From: Candidatus Symbiopectobacterium endolongispinus
Lineage (GTDB): Bacteria > Pseudomonadota > Gammaproteobacteria > Enterobacterales > Enterobacteriaceae
Reading direction: 5' to 3'
Length of the DNA: 64,000 nucleotides
Assembly (NCBI RefSeq): GCF_018777385.1
Contig: NZ_JAFJYB010000004.1
Location: 248,001-312,000, forward strand
The notes under the pieces were generated by a model, which saw only the letters and a list, made by a program, of their open reading frames with translations, made no database searches and had not been told where the DNA came from. Of the stretch, positions 19,635-27,658 are shown piece by piece (position 1 is the stretch's first letter; each line of letters opens with the position of its first letter). The position numbers and the translations under genes were made by a program.

Positions 19635-20843
19635 TTAAGCGCGCCGTGAGGCGGCAAGCACTGCGTCCAGAATTTGTTGCAGCAGAGCCTTTGACGTGGC
19701 GAAGTTGAGGCGTGCAAAGGCTTCTGCACCGGGATTAAAGGTTTCACCCGCGGTGAGCGCTACTTTGGCATGCTCCAGATAATACGCGCCGGCGGCGGTC
19801 GGTAAGTGCAGTTCGCTAAAATCCAGCCAGGCGAAGTAGGTTGCCTCGGGGGTGTGGACGCGAACCTCCGGCAGAGCGGGGCGCACGGTGGTGATCACTT
19901 GCTCACGCCGTTCCAGCAGGTAATGGCGTGCGCCTTCCAGCCAACTGTGGCCGCGATCCCAGGCGGCCACGGTAGCATCAATACCGATACCGGAGGGATA
20001 GCCTAAAATCCGGGCGGGCAGACGTTGGGTAAAGCGCTGTTTTAACGCGCCGTCGCCGAAGTACATCAATGCACAGCGCAGTCCGGCGATATTGAAACTC
20101 TTACTGGCTGAGTTCAGGGTGATGGTGCGCGCTGCAAGGCCCAGTGCCACCGTAGCAAACGGAATATGTTCCTGCCCGGGATACACCAGATCGGCATGAA
20201 TCTCATTGGCAATCACGATCAAATCATGGGCTTCGGCCAGTGCTGCCAGCTTTTCCAACTCATCACGCCGCAGTGCGCGGCCGGTGGGGTTGTGTGGGTT
20301 ACACAGCAGCAGGATGCGCGTGTTGGCATCAATCTGGTTGGTAAGATGATCGAAATCGATTTCATAGCCCTGACCGTTGTCCAACAGTGGGCTGGCCTGT
20401 AAGCGGCGGCCGGTGTCATTGATGGCATCATAAAAGGGCGGATAGCTGGGGGCTTTCAGCACAATACCGTCACCTGGCTCACTGAAGGCCAAAATCAGCA
20501 AATAGACTGCCCGCACCAATTCGTTGAGCGCCAATACGTTGGCAGGGTCGGTTTCCCAGTTAAACTCGCGTGCGGTATAGCGACTGAAGGCGCGCGCCAG
20601 CAGATGTTCCGCCCGGTCGCGTTGCCGGTAAGGGTAGCCGGTATCCTGAGCCAGATACCAGTGACGTAATACGTCAGCAACGGCTGGCGATGGGGCGAAA
20701 TCCATTTCCGCCACCCAGGCGGGGAGAATCTCCAGCGCGTGATACTGCCACTTCATGCTTTGGCGACGGCGTAGCGTTTCCAGCGGCAGCGTGTATTGCT
20801 CTGCAAACTGTTGCGCGATACCGGCATCGTAATGCGTGTTCAT
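19635..20843 (-). CDS. PatB/MalY-type PLP-dependent aminotransferase or C-S lyase, cofactor Asp changed to Asn
   Basis: 402 residues, full length for the fold-type I MalY/PatB family (cystathionine beta-lyase-like). The opening (RRQSMKWQYHALEILPAWVAEMDF), NPHNPTGR and the PLP Lys in NSASKSFNIAGLRC are present. The segment normally reading (S/A)DEIHAD reads ANEIHAD: the Asp that pairs with the pyridine nitrogen of PLP is Asn, a single G-to-A change (codon AAT near 20210). Mutation of this residue usually cripples fold-type I enzymes, so an open frame may hide an inactive protein. First gene of the minus-strand operon with racemase and oxidase; its promoter region carries the 35-bp element shared with 23478-23512. 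Confidence 0.8.
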   Translation of the reverse strand: MNTHYDAGIAQQFAEQYTLPLETLRRRQSMKWQYHALEILPAWVAEMDFAPSPAVADVLRHWYLAQDTGYPYRQRDRAEHLLARAFSRYTAREFNWETDPANVLALNELVRAVYLLILAFSEPGDGIVLKAPSYPPFYDAINDTGRRLQASPLLDNGQGYEIDFDHLTNQIDANTRILLLCNPHNPTGRALRRDELEKLAALAEAHDLIVIANEIHADLVYPGQEHIPFATVALGLAARTITLNSASKSFNIAGLRCALMYFGDGALKQRFTQRLPARILGYPSGIGIDATVAAWDRGHSWLEGARHYLLERREQVITTVRPALPEVRVHTPEATYFAWLDFSELHLPTAAGAYYLEHAKVALTAGETFNPGAEAFARLNFATSKALLQQILDAVLAASRRA

Positions 20844-20984
20844 GTTATACCACCTGCGGGATGCGTTTCGGCAAGGGCATTTTCAGCCAGTAAACCGACG
20901 TATCCATGCGCAGATGCATGAGGATTCCTTCTGTTTTATTTGCCGTTGACAAGCCAATCATGGTTGGCTAAGTTGCGGTCAAAT

Positions 20985-21019
20985 TAACAAATATATATTT
21001 TATATTGTATAAACTTTAT
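20985..21019. promoter_or_regulatory. Shared 35-bp AT-rich promoter element, copy 1
   Basis: The 35 bases from TAACAAATATAT to ATAAACTTTAT are identical to 23478-23512. This copy lies between the divergent PatB-like operon and the GntR regulator gene. The core ATTGTATAAACT resembles the TTGTATACAA-like half-palindromes used by FCD-type GntR regulators, and the AT-rich remainder could hold the promoter. The likely binder is the GntR protein encoded 70 bases away. Confidence 0.6.
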
Positions 21020-21091
21020 CAGCTATGCATTGCCATTTAACGCATATGGCAGTGTGGTTATCCTGGCCGATAAATTAGCAATGAGGGCGCT

Positions 21092-21786
21092 ATGGATCAG
21101 ACTGACGCAGCAAACCTGGCCAACCCGGCCCCCCTTCCCGCCGTGGTGGTTGACCGGCGGCCGCTGACCGACCGCGTGGCGGACTATGTGCGCGATCTGA
21201 TCGTGCAGGACATCCTGCAACCCGGCGATCCCATCAATGTGCAAAGCATTTGCAGCACCCTGCAAATCTCGCAGACCCCATTGCGTGAAGCGCTGAAAAT
21301 GCTGGCAGCCCAGGGGCTGGTGGATTTGCGCCCCAATAAGCGCGTAGTGGTGGCGTCTCTGGCGGCGAATGAAATTGAAGACATGCTGGTGGTATATACC
21401 GAAATGGAAAAACTGGCAGGTCGGCTAGCGGCATTGCAAGCGACACCAGACGATCTGCACGCGTTGCAGCAGGAACAGGCGCTGATGGCGGCGTTTCATG
21501 CTGGAGAATTGTTGCGCTATTTTCATGCCAACCAAGCTTTTCATCAGGCGTTGGTGCACGCTTCGCACAATGCCACACTGATTGAGCTGCGCAATAATCT
21601 CAATGCCGTCTGTATCGCACTTGTTTCAAAGGAAATCAGTGGAATGCGCGCAGCGGTGACTGGCAGCGTGTGGCTGAAGAGCACAGTAAAATTCTGCGCG
21701 CCATTGAGACGCGCAACAGCGATCTGTGCGCGGAACTGCTGGCTCGCCACCAGAACGGTGCGCGTGCCTCCTTGCACGCGGACTGA
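21092..21786 (+). pseudogene. GntR-family (FCD/FadR subgroup) regulator, frameshifted
   Basis: The N-terminal winged helix is clear: LTDRVADYVRDLIVQDIL, PGDPINVQSICSTLQIS, QTPLREALKMLAAQGLV. An FCD effector domain follows (YTEMEKLAGRLAAL; YFHANQAFHQALVHASHN). Near 21605 one base is missing (LNA then RLYRTCFKGNQWNARSGDW in the other frame). The natural tail, ending ARHQNGARASLHAD and TGA at 21784-21786, carries the last FCD metal or ligand helices. As read the protein would end in junk at 21808. It is divergent from the PatB-like operon and near the ABC binding protein, both bearing the 35-bp element it probably recognised. Confidence 0.82.
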
Positions 21787-21824
21787 TCGGGTTAGCCTCC
21801 CCCGCTGATATTGCGGGGGAAATC

Positions 21825-23423
21825 TTACGGTTTAGGTTCTACCCATACGCCTGCCAGGTTCCCTTCAACACCATCTGCCGTTGGCGAATGGTCGTGAACG
21901 CGCGGGTTGTAAATGGTGATGAACTGTGGAGACAGCAGGTTAATGTCCGGCGCGTCATGCATTACGATCTGCTGGAACTGGCGGAATTGCGCAATGCGTT
22001 TGGTATTGTCGTTTTCTGTCTGCGCCGCTTCAAGCAGGCGATCGACTTCGGGGTTAACGTAATGCGAGGTGTTGGAGAACGGCAACCCGATGCGGTAGTT
22101 CTTCGACCAGTAGAGACGCTGTACGCCTGCGGTAGGATCGTATAAGTTGGCGAACATGTTCAGCGCCAGCGCAAAGTCGCGATCGGTATACACGCGTTTG
22201 GTATGCGACGAAATGTCCGATGAACGCAGCGTTACCGCAACCCCAATTTTTGCCAGGGCCGCCCGTGTGAAATCTGCGATGCGACGGAAAGCATCGTCAT
22301 AGGTGTTGTGGTCCAGCGTGATGCTAAAGCGTGTACCGTCTGCGCCGCGCGGGTATCCAGCTTCATCCAGCAGTCGGTTAGCGGCCGCCAGATCGAAGGG
22401 ATACGGGGTCGGCGACGGATCGTGGAAGGTTTTCAAACCGGGGGCAACGGGAGATGCTGTCGGCGTCGCCAGGACAAAGTAAGCAATACGCACCAGTGCA
22501 TCCCTGTCAATGGCGTGAGAAAACGCCTGACGCACACGCAGGTCTTTGAAAATCTTGTCATCCAGGTTGAATTGCAGCGATGCGACGCTGTAAGAGTAAT
22601 TGTTCCCTTTGGTTTCAAAGCCCAGCTTGCCCTCTTTCTTTAATCGGGCAATTTCACTCAGCGCAACCGGCGTTCGGTAAGCGATGTCCGCATCACCGGT
22701 TTCCAGCGCCAGCGTGCGCACCACGGCATCCGGCGAGAACTTGACGATCAACTGGTCCAGTGGGTTATCCCAGTAGTTGGGATTGCGTTTGTAGACAATA
22801 TGGCTGCCTCGTACCCATTCGCTGAAAACATACGGGCCGGTGCCGACTGGCGCATTGTTATTGGCATTTTTCAGTGGGTCGCTGCCCGGCACGTCATAGA
22901 TGTGTTTTGGCAGAATCGGTGTTTCACCGGCGGCAAACGCGCGCAGCAAATAAGGAGCCGGGTGTGATAACTCAAAGACGGCAGTCAGCGCATCGGGGGT
23001 TTTAATGTTGCTAACGTTAGCAAAGGTGCTTCTGGCACGTGGGTGTATTTGTTTCAGCAACTGAATGGAATAGGCAACGTCAGCGGAAGTAAAAGGCTGG
23101 CCGTCGTGCCACTTTACCCCCTGACGCAAATGAAAAGTATAGGTTTTGCCATCGGGGCTGATATCCCAGGATGTTGCCAACTGTGGCTGTGGATTAAGAT
23201 CGTAATCGTAGGTCAGCAGCCCTTCCGTGACTTTGCCACTGACCGCAATCGCCGGTTTAGCGACGGTCGCGAGTGAAACCAATGTGGATGGCTCACTGGA
23301 CAGTATCAGCGTCAGTGCACCGCCGCGCTGCGGCGTGGTGGCAGCGTGCGCGCTGGCAGCCAGCCATCCTGAAAGCAGGAGGGCGTTGCCTCCCCAGCGA
23401 GATAAACGGGTAAACCATGACAT
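21825..23423 (-). CDS. ABC transporter periplasmic substrate-binding protein (peptide/opine family 5)
   Basis: An intact 532-residue solute-binding protein. Residues 1-27 form a signal peptide (AASAHA then ATTPQRGG). Family-5 marks are present: LTEGLLTYD-like KVTEGLLTYDYDLNP, the YTFHLRQGVKWHDGQPF segment, GTGPYVFSEW, RQAFSHAIDRDALV, and AAANRLLDEAGYPRG. It delivers peptides, opines or related compounds to an ABC importer; no permease or ATPase genes lie beside it, so it depends on partners elsewhere or is an orphan. Its promoter has the 35-bp element also found before the PatB-like operon, tying it to the same regulon. Confidence 0.87.
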   Translation of the reverse strand: MSWFTRLSRWGGNALLLSGWLAASAHAATTPQRGGALTLILSSEPSTLVSLATVAKPAIAVSGKVTEGLLTYDYDLNPQPQLATSWDISPDGKTYTFHLRQGVKWHDGQPFTSADVAYSIQLLKQIHPRARSTFANVSNIKTPDALTAVFELSHPAPYLLRAFAAGETPILPKHIYDVPGSDPLKNANNNAPVGTGPYVFSEWVRGSHIVYKRNPNYWDNPLDQLIVKFSPDAVVRTLALETGDADIAYRTPVALSEIARLKKEGKLGFETKGNNYSYSVASLQFNLDDKIFKDLRVRQAFSHAIDRDALVRIAYFVLATPTASPVAPGLKTFHDPSPTPYPFDLAAANRLLDEAGYPRGADGTRFSITLDHNTYDDAFRRIADFTRAALAKIGVAVTLRSSDISSHTKRVYTDRDFALALNMFANLYDPTAGVQRLYWSKNYRIGLPFSNTSHYVNPEVDRLLEAAQTENDNTKRIAQFRQFQQIVMHDAPDINLLSPQFITIYNPRVHDHSPTADGVEGNLAGVWVEPKP

Positions 23424-23477
23424 AAAACCCCCTGGTTGAAGATCAAAAAAACAAATATGAGCGAATGAAATTCAACC

Positions 23478-23512
23478 TAACAAATATATATTTTATATTG
23501 TATAAACTTTAT
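23478..23512. promoter_or_regulatory. Shared 35-bp AT-rich promoter element, copy 2
   Basis: Identical over 35 bases to 20985-21019 and in the same orientation relative to the minus-strand gene it precedes. It starts 55 bases upstream of the binding-protein start (23423). Flanking sequence on both sides differs between the copies, so the shared block is a conserved site and not part of a larger duplication. Confidence 0.6.
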
Positions 23513-23960
23513 GGGATAACCAATTGCGTAAACTGGAAATGCACGCCACACGGCCTGTCCATGCCTACCATTGAACCTTTCATAGCGCTTTTTCTTCCTC
23601 CCCAAGCACAATCATTTTCTGAGAGGCGTGAAGCCACACGCTTTTCACACGAGTCGCTTGGCGAAAGGCGACCGTACCCACGGGAGGAATCGGAATTTGC
23701 TGGTAACGTGCCAATTCAATACCATCGTTATCTATCTGATCGAGTTGGTTCAGGCGGTTAGGTTTTTGAAGCGAGTGGGGTATAAATTCCTCTTTACTGA
23801 ACTGACGTGGAACATGCGGGAAAGACTGTCTAGCTTCATTAACTTCACATCCATAGATGTTCAGGTGGCAACATGTCCCCGAAATAACGGCGCTATTATG
23901 CTGATAAATAAAGGTATGTCTGTCAAAAACCGGTCTGTTTGAGACCGTATGGCAAACAGG
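23513..23960. other. Intergenic stretch with an open frame continuing past yidQ
   Basis: No recognised gene. On the minus strand, the yidQ frame stays open after its TAG (23961-23963) for about 125 codons, to a TGA near 23583. The predicted sequence has protein-like parts (RQFSKEEFIPHSLQKPNRL; GTVAFRQATRVKSVWLHAS). YidQ proteins normally end at about 110 residues, so this is not a missing part of yidQ. It may be a decayed separate gene or chance. Confidence 0.35.
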
Positions 23961-24314
23961 CTACGGATGCGCAGTGCTGGATTGCACGGTACTTGCGGGG
24001 ATGATGGGGAGTGGTTCATCGTGGTGGATACGTGCGCGTAACGAATCGTCCGGCTTTTCTTTGCCCGAGCGAGAATAGTCATAAGGCAGTAGCAAGGTAT
24101 CCATAACGGCAGAAAACGGCATATCGAGGATCACCAGTGGCGTCATGGCCCAACTGGCATCTTCACTGTGCAGGGCGTCCATATTGGCACGCGTACCGGA
24201 ATAGTAACCCTGATGGGGACCGGTGTGCGTCATCACGCTGGAACAACCGCCAGTAAGCGCCAGCCCGCTTCCTGCTATCAACAAAGAGAGTGCGGTACGT
24301 CTCAGTACTTTCAT
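23961..24314 (-). CDS. yidQ: YidQ/YceK-family outer-membrane lipoprotein
   Basis: 117 residues from ATG 24314. It has a lipoprotein signal (MKVLRRTALSLLIAGSGLAL) ending in the lipobox LTGGC, so the mature protein is lipidated at Cys. The core GTRANMDAL and LVILDMPFSAVMDTLLLPYD is the DUF1375 pattern of E. coli YidQ and YceK. The function of the family is unknown. Next to ibpAB, as in E. coli, which supports the assignment. Intact. An upstream in-frame start at 24326 would only add four residues. Confidence 0.85.
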   Translation of the reverse strand: MKVLRRTALSLLIAGSGLALTGGCSSVMTHTGPHQGYYSGTRANMDALHSEDASWAMTPLVILDMPFSAVMDTLLLPYDYSRSGKEKPDDSLRARIHHDEPLPIIPASTVQSSTAHP

Positions 24315-24463
24315 ATCGCTGTCCATTGAGAAATGGTCGGCTTACGCCAGGCCTTGCCACGGTATAACGGGCTCTAAGTAAGATGTCATGTTTTGTGCTG
24401 TTGTGGTAGTACTTCATTTTCCGATAAATTTTTCGGAAAAGGAAAAATTGCTTCGATCGCGGC

Positions 24464-24491
24464 CTTGAAAGTTTGAGCCCGGTCCCCATCT
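24464..24491 (+). promoter_or_regulatory. Sigma-32 (RpoH) heat-shock promoter of ibpAB
   Basis: CTTGAAA (24464-24470), a 13-base spacer and CCCCATCT (24484-24491) match the sigma-32 consensus very closely. Transcription would begin near 24500, about 100 bases before ibpA. Confidence 0.88.
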
Positions 24492-24499
24492 TTATTGTA

Positions 24500-24603
24500 G
24501 CCTCAGATTATGACGCTACGCCGACAGGGTAGTCGATGGGGTGTAGGGCCTGTCTATCAAAGAAGGATCATATCAATCCTCGCTGAATGTTTAGGAGGCT
24601 GTA
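24500..24603 (+). promoter_or_regulatory. ROSE-type RNA thermometer in the ibpA leader
   Basis: The leader of about 100 bases ends with ATCCTCGCTGAATGTTTAGGAGGCT before the ATG: the TCCTCGCT block can pair with the ribosome site AGGAGG, the layout of ROSE elements upstream of small heat-shock genes. At low temperature the hairpin should hide the site and melt on heating. This is by analogy with ibpA leaders; folding was not computed. Confidence 0.7.
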
Positions 24604-25017
24604 ATGCGCAATTTCGATTTTTCTCCCCTGTGTAGTTCCGCCATCGGTTTCGATCGTTTGTTTAATCTGCTGGAAGCCGGACAAAGTCAAGGTAACGGTG
24701 GGTATCCTCTCTACAATGTTGAACTGGTGGATGACAACCATTACCGCATTGCCATCGCTGTCGCGGGTTTTGCCGAGCATGAGCTGGAGATTACCGCTCA
24801 TGACAATCTGCTGATTGTGAAAGGCGCACACGGCGGTGAGCCGGTAACACGTAACTATCTCTATCAGGGCATTGCCGAGCGCAATTTTGAGCGTAAGTTC
24901 CAACTGGCTGAGCACATTCAAATTACTGGTGCCAATCTGGAACATGGCTTGTTGTACATCGACCTGGCGCGCGTGGTGCCGGAAACGATGAAGCCGCGCC
25001 GTATTGATATCAAGTAA
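24604..25017 (+). CDS. ibpA: Small heat-shock protein IbpA
   Basis: 137 residues, normal length. The typical start [20 protein letters not shown] is followed by an alpha-crystallin domain (about residues 35-125; [19 protein letters not shown], then [19 protein letters not shown]) and a C-terminal tail. It is an ATP-independent holdase that coats aggregating proteins and passes them to DnaK/ClpB, working with IbpB. The gene is intact and has its sigma-32 promoter and thermometer-like leader, in contrast to the decayed neighbourhood. Confidence 0.96.
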   Translation: MRNFDFSPLCSSAIGFDRLFNLLEAGQSQGNGGYPLYNVELVDDNHYRIAIAVAGFAEHELEITAHDNLLIVKGAHGGEPVTRNYLYQGIAERNFERKFQLAEHIQITGANLEHGLLYIDLARVVPETMKPRRIDIK

Positions 25018-25134
25018 GACGACGTTAACGTTTAACACCCAGTTTTAACGCCCGCCCGCCGTTAGGGGGCGAATTCGGTGGAGCCTGCATGCTCCTCTGA
25101 AGGCACACTTTCGCTTCAAAGAAGGAGTCACATT
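25018..25134 (+). promoter_or_regulatory. ibpA-ibpB intergenic leader with possible thermometer hairpin
   Basis: The stretch before ibpB contains GCTCCTCTGAAGG and then AAAGAAGGAG just before the start. The CTCCT block can pair with the AGGAG ribosome site, as reported for ibpB leaders. GCCCGCCGTTAGGGGGC upstream could form a further stem. This is inference from complementarity only. Confidence 0.45.
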
Positions 25135-25590
25135 ATGCGTAACTATGATTTATCACCGCTGCTGCGTCAGTGGATCGGTTTTGACAAATTGGCCAGCTCA
25201 ATGCAGGGCAGTCAGGAGGCCGTTGAGTTTCCTCCTTACAACATTGAGAAAAAAGACGATAACCACTATCGTATCACGCTGGCCCTGGCCGGGTTTCAGC
25301 AAAGCGAACTCGCGATCGAAGTGGAAGGGCCACGTCTGACGGTAAGCGGTACGCCGACACTGCCGGAGAAGAAAGAGGAATATCTGCATCAGGGGCTGGC
25401 GTTTAAACCGTTCACCCTGAGCTTTACGCTGGCGGAGCACCTGTCTGTCTCCGAGGCGAAATTTGAACTCGGTTTGCTGCATATTGATCTGGTGCGTGAA
25501 GTACCGGCAGAACTGCAACCGCAGCGTATCGCCATTGGCGGCAACCGCCCTGAGTTGACGCACGCGCCTGAATCGGCCAGCGATGCTTAA
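25135..25590 (+). CDS. ibpB: Small heat-shock protein IbpB
   Basis: 151 residues from ATG 25135, preceded by GAAGGAG. It begins [19 protein letters not shown], followed by the alpha-crystallin domain ([39 protein letters not shown]) and a slightly long acidic tail ending HAPESASDA. It partners IbpA on protein aggregates. Co-transcribed with ibpA; an intrinsic terminator follows 30 bases later. Intact. Confidence 0.95.
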   Translation: MRNYDLSPLLRQWIGFDKLASSMQGSQEAVEFPPYNIEKKDDNHYRITLALAGFQQSELAIEVEGPRLTVSGTPTLPEKKEEYLHQGLAFKPFTLSFTLAEHLSVSEAKFELGLLHIDLVREVPAELQPQRIAIGGNRPELTHAPESASDA

Positions 25591-25621
25591 TCCGCAAAAT
25601 AACGCGGTGAGTTTGTTACCC

Positions 25622-25647
25622 ATCCCCGGTTTTGCCGGGGATTTTTA
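25622..25647 (+). terminator. Intrinsic terminator after ibpB
   Basis: ATCCCCGG and CCGGGGAT flank a TTTTG loop and are followed by TTTTT. It ends the ibpAB transcript. Confidence 0.88.
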
Positions 25648-25788
25648 TTTCCCTATCACCAATAAGGATTTGTGCTGAAAGGCACGGATTCTCGCTTCCC
25701 CTTCTGCCAGACTGCCTGTCAGTGGCGCTTTTGTCGCGTAGGTCTAGACTGATTTTCAAGCGAAAGACGGCTGCACAAGGATACGGCT

Positions 25789-27191
25789 ATGAGTTATATC
25801 GCACTGACCGTGAGTATGCTGGCGTTAGTAGCAGTATTGGGGTTGTGGATAGGCAATTGGCGTATCTACGGCGTTGGGTTGGGCATTGGCGGCGTGCTGT
25901 TCGGTGGCATTGTGGTGGGGCATTTTGCCCAATACTTCCAGTTCACCCTCAACAACGACATGCTGCACTTCATTCAGGAGTTTGGACTGATCCTGTTTGT
26001 CTACACCATCGGTATTCAGGTGGGTCCCGGCTTCTTCTCTTCATTACGCGTTTCCGGCCTGCGGCTAAACGGCTTCGCGTTACTGACCGTGCTGTTGGGC
26101 TGTATTGTCACCATCATCATTCATAATCTGTTTGCCGTTCTGTTGCCGATTATTCTGGGGATTTTCTCCGGTGCGGTGACCAACACGCCGTCTCTGGGAG
26201 CCGGGCAGCAGATCCTGACCGATTTAGGCTCTAATCCGGCGCAGGTTATCATGATGGGCACGGGTTATGCGATGGCCTATCCGCTAGGCATCTGTGGCAT
26301 TTTGCTGGTGATGTGGCTGCTGCGCGTGGGGTTTCGCATCATGGTTGAGGCGGAAGCCAGGCAATTTGATAACAGTAACGGCCATCACCATGAGCAGCTG
26401 CAAACCATGAACATCAAGGTGAACAACCCGAACTTGTAGGGGTTGGCCATTCAGGATGTGCCGATGCTCAATAGCGATGCGATTGTCTGTTCCCGCCTGA
26501 AACGCGGCGATACGCTGATGGTGCCCGCGCCCGCTACCTTGATTCAATTGGGCGATTATCTGCATCTGGTGGGACGCAAGGCGGCCATAGATGCGGTGGC
26601 GGATATTGTTGGCAATGCCCAGCAGAAGCTACAGCAGGTGCAAATGCTGCCGGTGTTCATCGGCATTGGTCTTGGCGTGCTGGTAGGTTCGGTGCCCATG
26701 TTTATTCCCGGTTTCCCCGTTGCTTTGCGGCTTGGATTAGCCGGAGGGCCTTTGGTGGTGGCTCTGATCCTCGGGCGAATCGGTGGCATTGGGAAACTCT
26801 ACTGGTTTATGCCGCCCAGTGCGAACCTGGCGTTGCGCGAATTGGGTATTGTGCTGTTTCTTTCCGTGGTGGGGCTAAAATCGGGCGGTGATTTTTTTAT
26901 ACCTTGCTGTACGGCGAAGGCATCTGGTGGGTAGCCTACGGTGCCTGTATCACCATCATCCCACTGTTAATCGTAGGCGTGTTGGCACGAACGCTCGGGA
27001 AAATGAATTACCTGACGTTGTGTGGGATGTTAGCAGGTTCAATGACGGACCCGCCTGCGCTCGCCTTTGCCAATGGGTTGCACGCCACCAGTGGGGCCGC
27101 TGCGCTCTCGTATGCAACGGTTTATCCTCTGGCTATGTTTCTGCGCATCATGTATCCTCAACTGCTGGCGGTATTATTTTGGAGCCTGTAA
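25789..27191 (+). pseudogene. yidE: YidE/YbjL-family putative transporter, stop, frameshift and internal deletion
   Basis: The E. coli homologue has about 550 residues: membrane half, two RCK_C (TrkA-C) repeats, membrane half. Here the N-terminal membrane part is intact to VNNPNL, where TAG (26437-26439) stands for a sense codon before GLAIQDVP. Only one RCK_C-sized segment remains: [11 protein letters not shown] of the first repeat is joined directly to the [18 protein letters not shown] that follows the second, a loss of about 85 residues in frame. Near 26895 a base is missing (SGGDFF then [13 protein letters not shown]). It ends normally at 27191. Three independent lesions. The substrate of the family is unknown. 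Confidence 0.9.
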
Positions 27192-27210
27192 GTGAAAATG
27201 ATGCGGGCGA

Positions 27211-27245
27211 GATAATAACGCGGTATTATTTACCGCGTTATTATC
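27211..27245. terminator. Strong hairpin terminator after yidE
   Basis: A 15-bp perfect stem (GATAATAACGCGGTA and its complement) with a TTATT loop follows the yidE stop by 20 bases and is followed by TTATTTC. Either strand could use it. Confidence 0.75.
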
Positions 27246-27658
27246 TTATTTCGCGCATCACTTTTTCTAATAACTTAATTTCCATTTATTATCCTGTGAT
27301 TGATCACGCTTTTTTTCAGAATACATCATGCTAAATGACCAATATATTTAAACTATTAAATCGATTTAGTAAGTAAAACAACGATCATTCAACTGCCGTT
27401 TACTCTATTATGTTCTACGTTAATCATACGATTTGATGGGGCGAGAAAAATACCCTGACCAATTGTTTTCTCGCTTTTTTTTCTGTTGCTGATGTATCCG
27501 CTTTACAAAATATCCTTATTACCGAATTAGAATGACAATCAAGAGAATAAGATATTGGTAATCGGGGTGATGAAGGAAGAATAACGAAACACCGCTCCTC
27601 CGCACTGCATTGGGTGGAAAAAACGAATTCCGTTTTAATCTTCTAGCGTGGTGTTTTT
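27246..27658. other. Leader region upstream of the DASS transporter, possible small RNA
   Basis: No protein gene. It contains a second terminator (27441-27482) only 196 bases after the one at 27211-27245, and a possible -10 box TATTAT at 27406-27411. A transcript starting near 27418 would be about 65 bases long. The GATCATTC and TGATTGATCACG stretches may be regulator sites. AT content is high. Confidence 0.4.
27441..27482 (+). terminator. Intrinsic terminator 177 bases before the DASS gene
   Basis: GCGAGAAAA and TTTTCTCGC flank a 16-base loop and are followed by eight T residues. Nothing recognised ends here, so it terminates either a small RNA or a regulated leader (attenuator). Confidence 0.7.
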
